From: CAYLNL01 sp964385175
GTDB lineage: Bacteria > Bacteroidota > Bacteroidia > Flavobacteriales > Flavobacteriaceae
Direction of reading: 5' to 3'
NCBI GenBank assembly: GCA_964385175.1
Contig: CAYLNL010000002.1
Coordinates: 223,030-287,029 of the forward strand
DNA: 64,000 bases
Part shown: positions 15,802-25,169 of the stretch, piece after piece
How positions within the stretch are numbered: position 1 is the stretch's first letter
Layout: each line of letters opens with the position of its first letter
Notes under the pieces: model-generated
Databases searched by the model: none
Told to the model about the DNA's origin: nothing
What the model saw: only the letters and a program-made list of their open reading frames with translations
Program-made: the position numbers and the translations under genes

Positions 15802-16506
15802 CTAATCCCTGGAACCACCTACTACTCTTAGGGCAAAGTACAACAGGGTAGCCAGTGAGCCAATAGCCGCTACTACATAAGTGCGTGCAGCCCATTTAAG
15901 TGAGTCTTCTGCACCAGCCATTTCTTGCTGGCTTAACATATTTTTGTGTTTTAGCCATGCCAGGGCGCGTTTGCTGGCATCATATTCTACCGGCAGCGTG
16001 ATGATGCTGAATAAGGTGCCCATACCATACATGAGCAGGCCCACAATAGCGATGGTATAACCAAAAGCGGTGGTGGCCATCAGGGCAATTCCGCCAATAA
16101 TAACCCACATAGAAAGCCCTGAAGCTACGCTTACTACGGGAACCAGCTTAGAACGCAGTTGCAGCCACTCGTAACCTTTGGCGTGCTGCACGGCATGGCC
16201 GCACTCGTGCGCCGCCACTGCTGCTGCTGAAGCGTTGCGTTGGCTGTACACTCCTTCACTCAGGTTCACGGTTTTAGTAACAGGGTTATAATGGTCGGTG
16301 AGCGTGCCTGCGGTGGAAATCACTTTTACATCGGCAATACCATGGTCTGCCAGCATTTTTTCCGCTATTTCAGCGCCGCTCATCCCATTTCTCAAATGAA
16401 TTTTTGAGTAGTGATTGAATTTACTTTTTAAGCGTTGGCTCACAAGGAAACTCACTAAGGCGATACCGCCTACGAGAATTAAGTATAAAGGGTCTATTCC
16501 AAACAT
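15802..16506 (-). CDS. Membrane zinc metallopeptidase (Zn_peptidase_2 family)
   Basis: 234 residues. The N-terminal membrane helix (FGIDPLYLILVGGIALVSFL) is followed by a conserved block GMSGAEIAEKMLADHGIADV and VISTAGTLTDHYNPVTKTVN, then the zinc site AAAAVAAHECGHAVQHAKGY (HExxH). Further helices and the VEYDASKRALAWLK motif complete the family layout. This is the neutral zinc metallopeptidase family related to YugP; it probably degrades membrane or secreted proteins. It has a single-gene transcription unit. Confidence 0.93.
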   Translation of the reverse strand: MFGIDPLYLILVGGIALVSFLVSQRLKSKFNHYSKIHLRNGMSGAEIAEKMLADHGIADVKVISTAGTLTDHYNPVTKTVNLSEGVYSQRNASAAAVAAHECGHAVQHAKGYEWLQLRSKLVPVVSVASGLSMWVIIGGIALMATTAFGYTIAIVGLLMYGMGTLFSIITLPVEYDASKRALAWLKHKNMLSQQEMAGAEDSLKWAARTYVVAAIGSLATLLYFALRVVGGSRD

Positions 16507-16656
16507 AGTTTTTATAGAGTTTAATAGGTTGTAAAATTACAAATAAAATAGCAAAAAGTGCACCAAATTTAGGGGAGTTTTAACAAGTGGGGCTTATAAG
16601 AACTTTACTACCCTATTATTCAGGAGTGAAATAATTTTTTATATTTCTTTGTAACT

Positions 16657-17340
16657 TCAATCGGTTGTTCTGAACTGGAAAATTTCAGAATACGATGAAT
16701 TACCTTGGGTATCATGGGTAATAATTCTCCAATAATAAATGGTAGCGGCAGCTACCACTACCTCTAAAGAGGTAGCGGTGGTGGTTCCCGCTGAAACAGC
16801 AGGTGGGCTCACCGTATCTATAAACACTTCATATCCCGCAATGTCATTGTCCAAATCGGCGGACTGCCATTGCAGTTGTACTTCGCCCCCAGGCGGAAAT
16901 ACAGTAGCCCCCTGCACCGGATACAAGGCACTTGCCGGGAAGGGGGTATGGGAAATAATACCTTCCCCGGCGTTGTAAAAACTCCACAAAGGACTTTGGG
17001 CTGTTTTAGAAGATTTTCCGGAAAGGGAGGTTATTCGCCACGAGTAGGGTGTTGCCTTCAACAAGGTTACGGCTACAGAGGTAGTGCCGGCAGAGAATTG
17101 CTGGGCGCTCCCATCAGTTAAATTAGTAACTGTGAGCTGGTAGGTATCTGCATAACGGGCAGGCTCCCACATAAAAGTAACGCTGCTTTGAGTGGCGTTG
17201 AGGCTTACTCCATCGGTACATTCTGAGTTTTCTTCGGGAAAAACAAGGTGAGCTGCCAATGGAGCAGGGCTGTCATCATCATCCTTGCACCCTGATACGA
17301 GAAGGCCTCCCATGAGCAGGAAAATAACGCTCCATTTCAT
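16657..17340 (-). CDS. Surface lipoprotein with fibronectin-like repeats
   Basis: 227 residues. The lipobox is clear: FLLMGGLLVSGCKDDDD, an Asp-rich stretch after Cys resembling a surface export signal of Bacteroidota lipoproteins. Two fibronectin-III-like units follow (YADTYQLTVTNLTDGSAQQF and NDIAGYEVFIDTVSPPAVSA, each ending in a YSWRI or YYWRI strand). It is coupled to the upstream metalloprotease by a 4-bp ATGA overlap, and that protein has a related 'ANTLYYWRVKPL' unit. A shared job, such as holding or accompanying the protease at the cell surface, is an inference from context only. Confidence 0.75.
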   Translation of the reverse strand: MKWSVIFLLMGGLLVSGCKDDDDSPAPLAAHLVFPEENSECTDGVSLNATQSSVTFMWEPARYADTYQLTVTNLTDGSAQQFSAGTTSVAVTLLKATPYSWRITSLSGKSSKTAQSPLWSFYNAGEGIISHTPFPASALYPVQGATVFPPGGEVQLQWQSADLDNDIAGYEVFIDTVSPPAVSAGTTTATSLEVVVAAATIYYWRIITHDTQGNSSYSEIFQFRTTD

Positions 17341-20300
17341 AATTTTATTAGTTTTTCAGTTGTGTGAATGGTTTCACCATCTATTTTTATTAAATATACT
17401 CCTGCAGAAAGCTGGGGAAGCGTTGCCCGCAGCGATGCATCTTTAAAAACATGCTGATAAATGAGCTGTCCTGGTAAGGTATATAAGGAAAGTGACACTT
17501 CTTCAGGATAGGGGAGTAGCACGTTTAAGGTTTCACCTGAAAGCGGATTGGGATATACTGCTATAGGCTTCCCGAAAACAAGCAAGTCTTTATAAACGCC
17601 CTGGCAAAGTTTGCCAGTGGTAACTTCGAGTGTATTGATGCCATTTTTTAAAGTGAGGATTGCCTGTCCTTGGGAGGTTTGGGTGAGAACGCCATTGAGG
17701 GTAATGTTATAAATTGTTCCGCCGCTTAAAGTAAGGGTTACGGTTTTGTCGGTGCTGCTTATTATAGATTGTACGGCAAGAGGCTCCGGCTCAGTAATCA
17801 CAGCCTCATAGCAGGCTACATAACCGGGTTGTCCGTTCACCGTGATACATAAGGTATAATTCCCTGAAGGCAGGTTGAGGAAGCTGGCTTCATTTGTAAA
17901 TGGGGTAACCATATTAATCCCTACGCCTGTTAGAATAGCCTGGTAAGCCAAGGATTGAGCGGCACTGATATGTACAGAACCATCATTGTTGGGAATACAA
18001 CTTTCTCCTGTAACCTGGAGCGTAAAATTATTGGCAGGAAGGCTAAACAAGGGGCATCCCGTAACATCTACCACGCTGCCCGGAGGAGTGGCGGGGCAAG
18101 CATCAAGACTATCTGCAACCCCATCGCTATCAGTATCAGGCGGAAAAAGACCATTTGCACAAAATTGTATAGAAAAATTAGTTAGTGCACCCCCATCAAA
18201 ATCAGCATCATCATATACGGTTAGCACCCATTCTCCCTGTATGGTCTCTCCTGTAAAGGCGCTCAATGGTTGTTCGGGCTGTCGTACACCCGATATGGCG
18301 GGCGAAAAGGCATTACAGGCCAGGGCGCTCCCGGTATCGTCAAATGTTACATTTATATTATCGCTATCTCCGCAGCTATTGGAAAAGAGGTTCACCACTG
18401 TGCCTGAAGGCGAAGTAAGGGTGGCGCGCAAATCTTCTACCCAGGTGTGTGAAATATTTAGGCTTACTGATAGATGGTGTAGCGGCAAGTTATCGGGTAC
18501 AATAATAGAGGAAGTTATAATGGGGGTTTCAATACTGGAAATAAGAACGGGGGTAGCATTAGCAATAGTTCGGCAATCTATAGGCGAGGTGGTAAAAGAA
18601 AAAGTATTGCTGTAGGCTCCTTCTCCGCAACTATTAAGGGGTTTTACCCGCCAGTAGTATAGGGTATTAGCTTGCAGGGAAACAGGGGTATAGCTGGTTT
18701 CGCGCACAGTTTCTGTCTCAACAAGAGACATAAAATCGGCGACTTGCGAAATATCAACCTGGTATTCCTGGGTGAAATCAACGGGTTGCCACTGTAGCTG
18801 GGGTTGCAGGTTGGCGATAACAGACATATCAGCGGGGGCGGTTAGTGAGATGTTTTCAAAAACAGCGTCATAAATCCCCACATTTACGGGATATGTTTTT
18901 GTAATAGTTCCCGAAGTAGCTTCTATTGTGAAGATGTAATCTCCCTCTGCTACAGCAATGGTATTGCTAATGGTAACGTCTATTTGAGTAGCGTTCATGG
19001 CAGAAGGGGGGTTAAATGCTACGGTTAATCCTGCCGGAACCCCGGTAGCGGTAAAATTGGTAACATCTGAAAACCCTAAATAAGGCTGGTAGTTAAAGGA
19101 AAATGCCAAATTATTGGGCTGGCAGACGGTTTGTTCTAATTGTTCTATATATAGAACGTATTCGCTCTGGGTAACGGTGATGTTAGCTGCGTTAATGGCG
19201 AAAAAGATATTGTCAACAGGGCGTACCATAACTCTGCCGGCAGTAGTTTCAATTCCGCCGGGAACAATAATTTCATGGCTTCCGTCATTGGCTACATTAC
19301 TGGCAAGGAGCACATAATTTTCAAGGGAAGTATCGGTATAGAAGAGAATATTTACCCAATCGGCCTGAATAGGCGCTGCCTGGGTATTGGCTGTTTCCCA
19401 GGTAACGGTATGTACCTCTCCTGCCTGCCACATCTGGGGAGTAGATTGAGATGTAACCATAAAAGGACCTGCGTTTTGAGTTACTGTTACCGTCATGTTA
19501 TCTCGCGCGGTTTGCCCGCCCCCGGCATGGTTATCTCTTACTAAAAGGGAGAAATTGATTTCGCGGGAAACGTTAGGAAGTACCTCCCAGGGAGGGGTTA
19601 AACTTCCCACTAAAATTTGGTCGGCGTCTGGCAGGAAACGATTGGGGGAGGTAGCAGGAAGCATTGACCGGAATAAGGGCCCGCTTGACGAATTGGGCGA
19701 AGGAGGCTGCACAGCTACCTGAGCATCGGTCTGTTCCCAACAATAGGTAAGAGTGTCTCCATCTGCATCGGCGCCTTGTCCTTCCAACACGAAGGGAGTG
19801 CCGACCGGGATGGTGTAGTTGTTACCAGCGGAAGCAGTGGGAGCGGTATTTGCGGTTGCGGCAGAGGAAGCGCAGAGACTACTTCCTGAGGTGATGTTTT
19901 CCCACATTTGCTGAATGCTTACGGCATGAAAATACGGTTCTACATTTTGTAAAATATTGGGGGGACAAATTCCTGCATACGTCATAATGGTAGTTCCGCT
20001 TCCCGGCTCTACGGCGGTGCTGTTGGTGCGGTTACCTCCGCATGAATTGTTAAAAGAGTGTGTGGCGCCGTATTGATGCCCCATTTCGTGGGCTACAAAG
20101 TCCACATCAAATGGGTCGCCCACCGGGCTGGGCTGCCCGGTTACCCCACGGGCTTTATTGGAGGTACAGGGAGAGTTTAAGGAAGCAATACCGCCGCCGC
20201 CTGTGCTAAAGACATGTCCTATGTCATAATTAGCGGCGCCTACCTGATTATCTACAATAGCTTGTATTTCATTGATTAGAACCCCACCGTCATTATTAGT

Positions 20301-21149
20301 AAGGTTATCGGTGGCAGGGTCTAAAAAAATGAGGTTCTGGTTATTGGGTATGAGTTGCATAGTAAGAGAAAGGTCTCTTTCAAAAATGCCATTAACCCGA
20401 GTGAGGGTTACATTCATAGCTGCCAGTGTGGCAATTCTTTTCTGCTCGTTGGTTCCTGCGCCCACGCCCGCAGCGTTTGCATGATATTGGGCATACTCTC
20501 CCGTACAGGCGAGCGCCAGGCGAAAGGTGCGAAGTGTACCATCATTTACCGTACTGGTTTTTTGAGCGGTTACTAAAGGGGTTGTTAGGTCTTTTAGGGT
20601 GTTTACTAAGCATTCAAATGGGGTGTCGGCTATTTTTAGACTACTACGGGAGAAGACCTCATAAACAGAAGTATCTGCAAGAGATTCTGGATTAATGTAA
20701 CTTACTTGGCTTGCCGGATTTAAAATGATTCCGTGAAACCCAAAATTGGTAATGGTAAATTTAAGGGTGATAGAGGGGTTTTTGGTAGATACACCGGTAT
20801 ATGATTTTATGCTGGGATAACGCTTTGCTAATGCAGGCGCCATTACTGGTGTTTCATATACCCGAAAGGTTTCGGTTTTTCCGCCGGGAATGGGGAAAAT
20901 TAAAAGAGGGGCGCTTTTTTCTTGGGCTGATAGAGATTTTCTTGATGGAGCAACGAGGAGGGCTTTTTTTAAGGCGGGTAAATTTAGCGTATAAGATTCT
21001 CGTTGAGTTAGTTTATAGGAGGCGTTTCGCTGCTGAACGGGTGTTTGTTGGGCGCCACTTGTCCAAAAGTTTTGCCCTTGTGCATGTGTATTATTTGCAA
21101 GGAAAAGGCAGAAAATAATGGCTATACAAGGGGTTAAAATTTTATTCAT
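17337..21149 (-). CDS. Secreted reprolysin-like metalloprotease with P-domain and T9SS sorting domain
   Basis: 1270 residues. Order: signal peptide (KILTPCIAIIFCLFLANNTHA), propeptide, catalytic domain with zinc site HEMGHQYGATHSF near residue 352 and Met-turn GTTIMTYAGIC, an Ig-like or cadherin-like stretch, a fibronectin-like unit, a proprotein-convertase P-domain (~residues 880-990, SVSLNISHTWVEDLRATLTS), a short thrombospondin-3-like calcium segment (DTDSDGVADSLDACPATPPG) and a type-A T9SS C-terminal domain (AVYPNPLSGETLNVLLPYPE ... GVYLIKIDGETIHTTEKLIK). The family digests extracellular protein. It is followed by a lipoprotein gene with an ATGA overlap. Confidence 0.9.
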   Translation of the reverse strand: MNKILTPCIAIIFCLFLANNTHAQGQNFWTSGAQQTPVQQRNASYKLTQRESYTLNLPALKKALLVAPSRKSLSAQEKSAPLLIFPIPGGKTETFRVYETPVMAPALAKRYPSIKSYTGVSTKNPSITLKFTITNFGFHGIILNPASQVSYINPESLADTSVYEVFSRSSLKIADTPFECLVNTLKDLTTPLVTAQKTSTVNDGTLRTFRLALACTGEYAQYHANAAGVGAGTNEQKRIATLAAMNVTLTRVNGIFERDLSLTMQLIPNNQNLIFLDPATDNLTNNDGGVLINEIQAIVDNQVGAANYDIGHVFSTGGGGIASLNSPCTSNKARGVTGQPSPVGDPFDVDFVAHEMGHQYGATHSFNNSCGGNRTNSTAVEPGSGTTIMTYAGICPPNILQNVEPYFHAVSIQQMWENITSGSSLCASSAATANTAPTASAGNNYTIPVGTPFVLEGQGADADGDTLTYCWEQTDAQVAVQPPSPNSSSGPLFRSMLPATSPNRFLPDADQILVGSLTPPWEVLPNVSREINFSLLVRDNHAGGGQTARDNMTVTVTQNAGPFMVTSQSTPQMWQAGEVHTVTWETANTQAAPIQADWVNILFYTDTSLENYVLLASNVANDGSHEIIVPGGIETTAGRVMVRPVDNIFFAINAANITVTQSEYVLYIEQLEQTVCQPNNLAFSFNYQPYLGFSDVTNFTATGVPAGLTVAFNPPSAMNATQIDVTISNTIAVAEGDYIFTIEATSGTITKTYPVNVGIYDAVFENISLTAPADMSVIANLQPQLQWQPVDFTQEYQVDISQVADFMSLVETETVRETSYTPVSLQANTLYYWRVKPLNSCGEGAYSNTFSFTTSPIDCRTIANATPVLISSIETPIITSSIIVPDNLPLHHLSVSLNISHTWVEDLRATLTSPSGTVVNLFSNSCGDSDNINVTFDDTGSALACNAFSPAISGVRQPEQPLSAFTGETIQGEWVLTVYDDADFDGGALTNFSIQFCANGLFPPDTDSDGVADSLDACPATPPGSVVDVTGCPLFSLPANNFTLQVTGESCIPNNDGSVHISAAQSLAYQAILTGVGINMVTPFTNEASFLNLPSGNYTLCITVNGQPGYVACYEAVITEPEPLAVQSIISSTDKTVTLTLSGGTIYNITLNGVLTQTSQGQAILTLKNGINTLEVTTGKLCQGVYKDLLVFGKPIAVYPNPLSGETLNVLLPYPEEVSLSLYTLPGQLIYQHVFKDASLRATLPQLSAGVYLIKIDGETIHTTEKLIKL

Positions 21150-21210
21150 GCATCTATTATTGTAGGATGAAGTTGTAAAAATATAATTTTTTTTGCTGGC
21201 AAACTTATTT

Positions 21211-21531
21211 ATCTGTGTTTTTCTGTGCTATCTGTGAGATTATATTTTGCTCACAGATGGCACAGATTTACACGGATTATTTTATCTGTGCTTTTCTGCG
21301 CTATCTGTGAGATTATATTTTCACTCACGGATGGTACAGATTTTCACGGATAATTCTGTTTGTGCTTTTCTGCGCTATCTGTGAGATTATATTTTGCTCA
21401 CAGATGGCACAGATTTTCACGGATGGTTCTGTCTGTGCTTTTCCGTGGTATCTGTGAGACTATATTTTGCTCACGGATGGCACAGATTTACACGGATTAT
21501 TTTTATCTGTGCTTTTCTGGGTTATTTGGAA
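21211..21531 (+). repeat. Array of 73-74 bp palindromic repeats (four full, one partial)
   Basis: Units start near 21211, 21284, 21358, 21431 and 21505 (truncated). Each reads atctgtgcttttctgcgct, then a perfect 9-bp hairpin ATCTGTGAG-(11 nt)-CTCACAGAT in the best copies (for example 21230-21258), then ggcacagatttacacggatt. An outer pair ATCTGTG/CACAGAT makes the whole unit nested-palindromic. There are no unique spacers. The gap 21150-21532 otherwise holds nothing. Confidence 0.9.
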
Positions 21532-21532
21532 A

Positions 21533-21910
21533 TCAATTTATGATTCGTATCAAATTCTCTTTGGCAATCAGTTTTGAGACGTTAAAATTTACTAATAGTC
21601 CTAATTTTTTGCCAGATAGTTTCAGATATGTCAGTAATTGTTTTTTGTGCACATCGTGGAGGGCTTCAACAGATTTTATTTCAATAATCACCTCATCATT
21701 TACAAGAACATCTAACCTAAATCCTAAATCTAATAAAATGCCTTTATAGCTCACAGGTAAGCCTACCTGGGTTTTTACATATAATCCAAGGTTTATAAGC
21801 TCATAAGCGAGCGCCGCCTCGTAAACACTTTCTAATAAACCAGGGCCAAGTTCATTATGTACTGTATAGATAGCGCCTCGTATTTTATATGTTATATCAT
21901 TTAAATCCAT
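21533..21910 (-). CDS. GxxExxY protein (PD-(D/E)XK nuclease-like fold)
   Basis: 125 residues. The signature Gly-Leu-Leu-Glu-Ser-Val-Tyr at residues 24-30 lies in NELGPGLLESVYEAALAYEL. The restriction-nuclease-like core is seen as LGFRLDVLVNDEVIIEIKSV (Asp ... Glu-x-Lys), followed by HDVHKKQLLTYLKLSGKKLG and the strand LGLLVNFNVSKLI. This family is widespread in Bacteroidota and cyanobacteria, and its function is not established. The gene is flanked on both sides by copies of the same 73-74 bp palindrome, which suggests that gene and repeat belong together. Confidence 0.93.
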   Translation of the reverse strand: MDLNDITYKIRGAIYTVHNELGPGLLESVYEAALAYELINLGLYVKTQVGLPVSYKGILLDLGFRLDVLVNDEVIIEIKSVEALHDVHKKQLLTYLKLSGKKLGLLVNFNVSKLIAKENLIRIIN

Positions 21911-21938
21911 AATATTCTATTTTGCATGGATGATTTTT

Positions 21939-22010
21939 ATCTGTGCTTTTCTGCGCTATCTGTGAGACTATATTTTGCTCACGGATACCACAGATTTTCA
22001 CGGATATTTT
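21939..22010 (+). repeat. Sixth copy of the palindromic repeat, other side of the GxxExxY gene
   Basis: Reads atctgtgcttttctgcgcta, tctgtgagactatattttgc, tcacggataccacagatttt. Orientation is the same as in the array at 21211-21531, so the gene lies between direct copies. Confidence 0.88.
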
Positions 22011-22041
22011 TATGAGCACATTTCTTATTAATCATTTCTCA

Positions 22042-23673
22042 TTACTTTTTCCATACTCTTTTCAGCGTAAGCAAATTGATGGGATTACCACCTAATCCAT
22101 ACACGTTTTTTTGAGTAAAACGAATAATTTGGTCATAATACAAAGGAATAATTGGCGCCTTGCTTATAAGCAAACTATCCATGCGGGCATAAAGCGCTAC
22201 CCGTTTATCAGTATCTGTTTCCCGCATTGCTGCCTCATACCAGGCATCAAACTGCGCATCTCTAAAATGGGTGTAGTTAGGGCCTTCAGGGGCGAAATTT
22301 TTACTGTAAAAGAGAGACAGGTAATTTTCTGCATCCGGGTAATCGGCAATCCAACTGGCTCTAAACAGGGGTAGTTTCCCTATTGCCTTGCTCTGGCGCA
22401 GCATGGCCGCAGGCACAGCATCTATGGTTACAGAGATTCCTATTTTTTGCCATTCACTTTGTATATATTCGCACAAATCAACGTAATTACCATCGGTAGT
22501 AATGGTTATTTGAGGTTGCGCTATTCCTGTTTCACTTTTAAACTGGTTGAGGAGCGTCCTGGCTTTTTCGGGTTGGTACGTGTAACCCTTTAAACCCGTG
22601 TAACCGGGCAATCCTTTAGAAATAAAGCCATGCTCTGCCGGCGCACCAATGTTATTACGCAGGTAGGTCATCATCTTTCGACGGTCAAAACCATAATTAA
22701 GCGCCTTTCGAAAAGTTTCTGACTGAAGCGCAGTAACCTCAGTTTCCATGAAAATACCCAGGTATTCTGTATTCAGATAGGGAGAGCTAAGGAAATTAAT
22801 CTTGTTTCTATAACCCGGTTGAAGAGTTCCATCGGGAGTGAGTAATTCATCCTTGTAAGAAGCATCCAGGGAGTTTAAAAAATCTAGTTTTCCCTGAATA
22901 AACTGGAGAAATTCACCCTGTTTATCGGGCAAAAAGGTAATAGCAACCGCCTCCAGGTAGGGTAAAGAACGCCCCGTTTCGTCCTTTTCAAAATAAAGAG
23001 GATTTTTGCGCAATACCAGCTTCACATTTTCTTCCCAGCGTTTAAACCGAAAAGGGCCTGTGCCAATGGGATGCGCCCGGAAACGCTCGCCAAAATACAA
23101 CACCGCCTCGCGTGGAACAATAGAGCAATAAGGAGTGGCCAGCAAACCCAGGAAGGCAGGGAAAGGTTGACGCAGCTGAATACTGAAAGTAGAGTCGTTA
23201 AGCGTATGAAAACCCCTTACAGAATTCATTACCCACCTACCGGGCGAAGCCAGTCGCTCATCCAGCAATCGGTTCAAGCTAAATTCAATATCGGCAGCCA
23301 CCACGGTGCGCGTGCTATCTACAGTGTTAAAAAGAGGATGAGGATGAAAATACACATCCTTTCGCAATAAAAACGAATAAGTAGTTCCATCGTCAGAAAT
23401 CGTCCAACTTTTAGCGATAGCAGGCCGAATGCGAAGCGAGTCATCTAACTGAACCAACCCATTAAAGAGTTGATTCATAAGCCAGTTATTGGCTTGTGTA
23501 CGGGAAAAGGCGGGGTCTAAGGAAGAAACGTTGGCGTGTTCGTTATAGCGAAAAATAAATTGCTCCCTGTTGGTTGAACGCCTATGAGTACAGGAAAAGA
23601 CGAAAAATAAAGCACAACTAATTGAAAAATAGCGTCTTAAAGTTAAGCATCGGAAAAGTTGAAAAATAGCCAT
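22042..23673 (-). CDS. ABC transporter substrate-binding lipoprotein, peptide/nickel type (SBP_bac_5)
   Basis: 543 residues. The N-terminus carries a lipobox-like CALFFVFSCTHRR. The body has the family-5 layout: LDPAFSRTQANNWLMNQLFN, GLVQLDDSLRIRPAIAKSWT, ISDDGTTYSFLLRKDVYFHP, AHPIGTGPFRFKRWEENVKL and late WIADYPDAENYLSLFYSKNF. Such proteins bind oligopeptides or dipeptides and deliver them to an Opp/Dpp importer. No permease or ATPase is next to it; an Opp-type permease lies far away at 57.2-58.3 kb on the same strand. It is divergent from mtaB. Confidence 0.9.
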   Translation of the reverse strand: MAIFQLFRCLTLRRYFSISCALFFVFSCTHRRSTNREQFIFRYNEHANVSSLDPAFSRTQANNWLMNQLFNGLVQLDDSLRIRPAIAKSWTISDDGTTYSFLLRKDVYFHPHPLFNTVDSTRTVVAADIEFSLNRLLDERLASPGRWVMNSVRGFHTLNDSTFSIQLRQPFPAFLGLLATPYCSIVPREAVLYFGERFRAHPIGTGPFRFKRWEENVKLVLRKNPLYFEKDETGRSLPYLEAVAITFLPDKQGEFLQFIQGKLDFLNSLDASYKDELLTPDGTLQPGYRNKINFLSSPYLNTEYLGIFMETEVTALQSETFRKALNYGFDRRKMMTYLRNNIGAPAEHGFISKGLPGYTGLKGYTYQPEKARTLLNQFKSETGIAQPQITITTDGNYVDLCEYIQSEWQKIGISVTIDAVPAAMLRQSKAIGKLPLFRASWIADYPDAENYLSLFYSKNFAPEGPNYTHFRDAQFDAWYEAAMRETDTDKRVALYARMDSLLISKAPIIPLYYDQIIRFTQKNVYGLGGNPINLLTLKRVWKK

Positions 23674-23688
23674 ACAAAAATTTGTGGG

Positions 23689-23696
23689 TATATTTG
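23689..23696 (+). promoter_or_regulatory. -7 box TATATTTG upstream of mtaB
   Basis: Exact TAnnTTTG match; predicted start near 23702 with a leader of about 60 nt. No well-placed -33 TTG. Confidence 0.4.
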
Positions 23697-23762
23697 CAAC
23701 CCCGGGTGATTGGGTGTAAAGATATAGGTTTATGGCGTAATGGCGAGGGTAAAGAGAGAATT

Positions 23763-25094
23763 ATGGAAAAGACAAAACGGATTGCTTTTTATACAGTAGG
23801 CTGCAAACTCAATTTTTCTGAAACCGCTACCATTAGCCGCACACTTAGCGATAAAGGGTTTAAGCGAGTAGGGTTTGATGAAGCAGCAGATGTATATGTA
23901 ATTAATACCTGCTCCGTTACAGAAGAAGCCGATAAGGAATTTAAACAACTTGTTCGGAAAGCACTGCGGAAAAACAGCAATGCCTTTGTAGCGGCGATAG
24001 GTTGCTATGCCCAGCTAAAGCCAGATGAGTTGGCTGCGGTAGAAGGGGTTGACCTGGTACTGGGGGCTACCGAAAAGTTTAAAATAACGCATTATCTCCA
24101 CGATATAACTAAAAAAGAACAAGCCGAAGTGCATAGCTGCGAAATTGAAGAAGCTACTTTTTATAACGGCAGCTACTCTACAACCGATAGAACCCGCGCC
24201 TTCCTGAAAGTGCAAGATGGATGCGATTATAGTTGCACCTACTGCACCATTCCATTGGCAAGAGGCATCTCGCGAAGCGATACGCTGCAAAACATCCTGG
24301 AAAATGCCCGCACTATTTTTAGGCAAGGGATAAAAGAAATTGTTTTAACAGGTGTAAACATCGGAGATTATGGTAAAGAGGAAGCGGGGCATAAAAAAAA
24401 CCGCCATACTTTTTTACAACTCATACAGGCGCTGGATGAAGTGGAAGAAGCAGCGCGATTTCGCATTTCTTCTATTGAACCCAATTTGCTAAGGGATGAT
24501 ATTATAACCTTTGTGGCAAATTCGAGAGCTTTTTCCCCTCATTTTCACATCCCCCTGCAAAGCGGCAGTAACTCTATTTTAAAGCGAATGAAACGCCGAT
24601 ATGTACGTGAACTATATGCTGATAGGGTGGCAAAAATACGCGCCACAATGCCTCATGCGTGTATAGGAGCAGATGTAATTGTGGGTTTCCCGGGCGAAAC
24701 AGATGCACATTTTTGGGAAACCTATCAATTTTTGCAAGAACTGGAAGTTTCCTACCTGCATGTATTCACCTATTCTGAAAGAGAACACACTGAAGCGGCG
24801 CTCATGGATGGCGTGGTGCCTAAAGAAGTACGCGCCAGGCGAAGTAAGCTCCTGCGCGGGCTATCTGCCAAAAAACGACATGCCTTTTATCAAAGCCAAA
24901 TAGGCTTAACCGGCACCGTATTGTTTGAAAGCGAAAATAAAAAAGGCTATTTATATGGCTTTACCGAAAATTATGTGCGCGTAAAAACACCATGGAATCC
25001 TGCACTCGCAAATACCTTACACAAGGTGCGGTTTGCTGAAATGGATGAAGATGGCGCCATGCGATTTTCGTTTATAGAAATGCCAAATCCCTGA
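23763..25094 (+). CDS. mtaB: tRNA t6A37 methylthiotransferase MtaB
   Basis: 443 residues from MEKTKRIAFYTVGCKLNFSE; 27 upstream in-frame codons are rejected because the protein family begins here and the promoter lies within them. The N-terminal UPF0004 domain has Cys in TVGCKLNFSE, NTCSV and AIGCYAQ (auxiliary Fe-S cluster). The radical SAM site is QDGCDYSCTYCTIPLARG (Cys154, Cys158, Cys161). The GFPGETDAHF block and a C-terminal TRAM-like part complete it. MtaB adds a methylthio group to t6A37 of tRNAs reading ANN codons. Confidence 0.94.
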   Translation: MEKTKRIAFYTVGCKLNFSETATISRTLSDKGFKRVGFDEAADVYVINTCSVTEEADKEFKQLVRKALRKNSNAFVAAIGCYAQLKPDELAAVEGVDLVLGATEKFKITHYLHDITKKEQAEVHSCEIEEATFYNGSYSTTDRTRAFLKVQDGCDYSCTYCTIPLARGISRSDTLQNILENARTIFRQGIKEIVLTGVNIGDYGKEEAGHKKNRHTFLQLIQALDEVEEAARFRISSIEPNLLRDDIITFVANSRAFSPHFHIPLQSGSNSILKRMKRRYVRELYADRVAKIRATMPHACIGADVIVGFPGETDAHFWETYQFLQELEVSYLHVFTYSEREHTEAALMDGVVPKEVRARRSKLLRGLSAKKRHAFYQSQIGLTGTVLFESENKKGYLYGFTENYVRVKTPWNPALANTLHKVRFAEMDEDGAMRFSFIEMPNP

Positions 25095-25135
25095 GAGAGA
25101 AAAAAATAAGCCCAACCTACAGACGTGTAAATTCC

Positions 25136-25143
25136 TATCTTTG
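25136..25143 (+). promoter_or_regulatory. -7 box TATCTTTG for the TlpA-like gene
   Basis: Exact TAnnTTTG match between mtaB and the next gene; the start near 25149 leaves about 20 nt to the ATG. No -33 TTG at the expected distance. Confidence 0.5.
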
Positions 25144-25169
25144 GAAAAAAATAAGAAAATCACCATACC

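Noticed and set aside
21211..22010. CRISPR array
   Set aside because: Units are contiguous 73-74 bp palindromes without unique spacers, and no cas gene is present.
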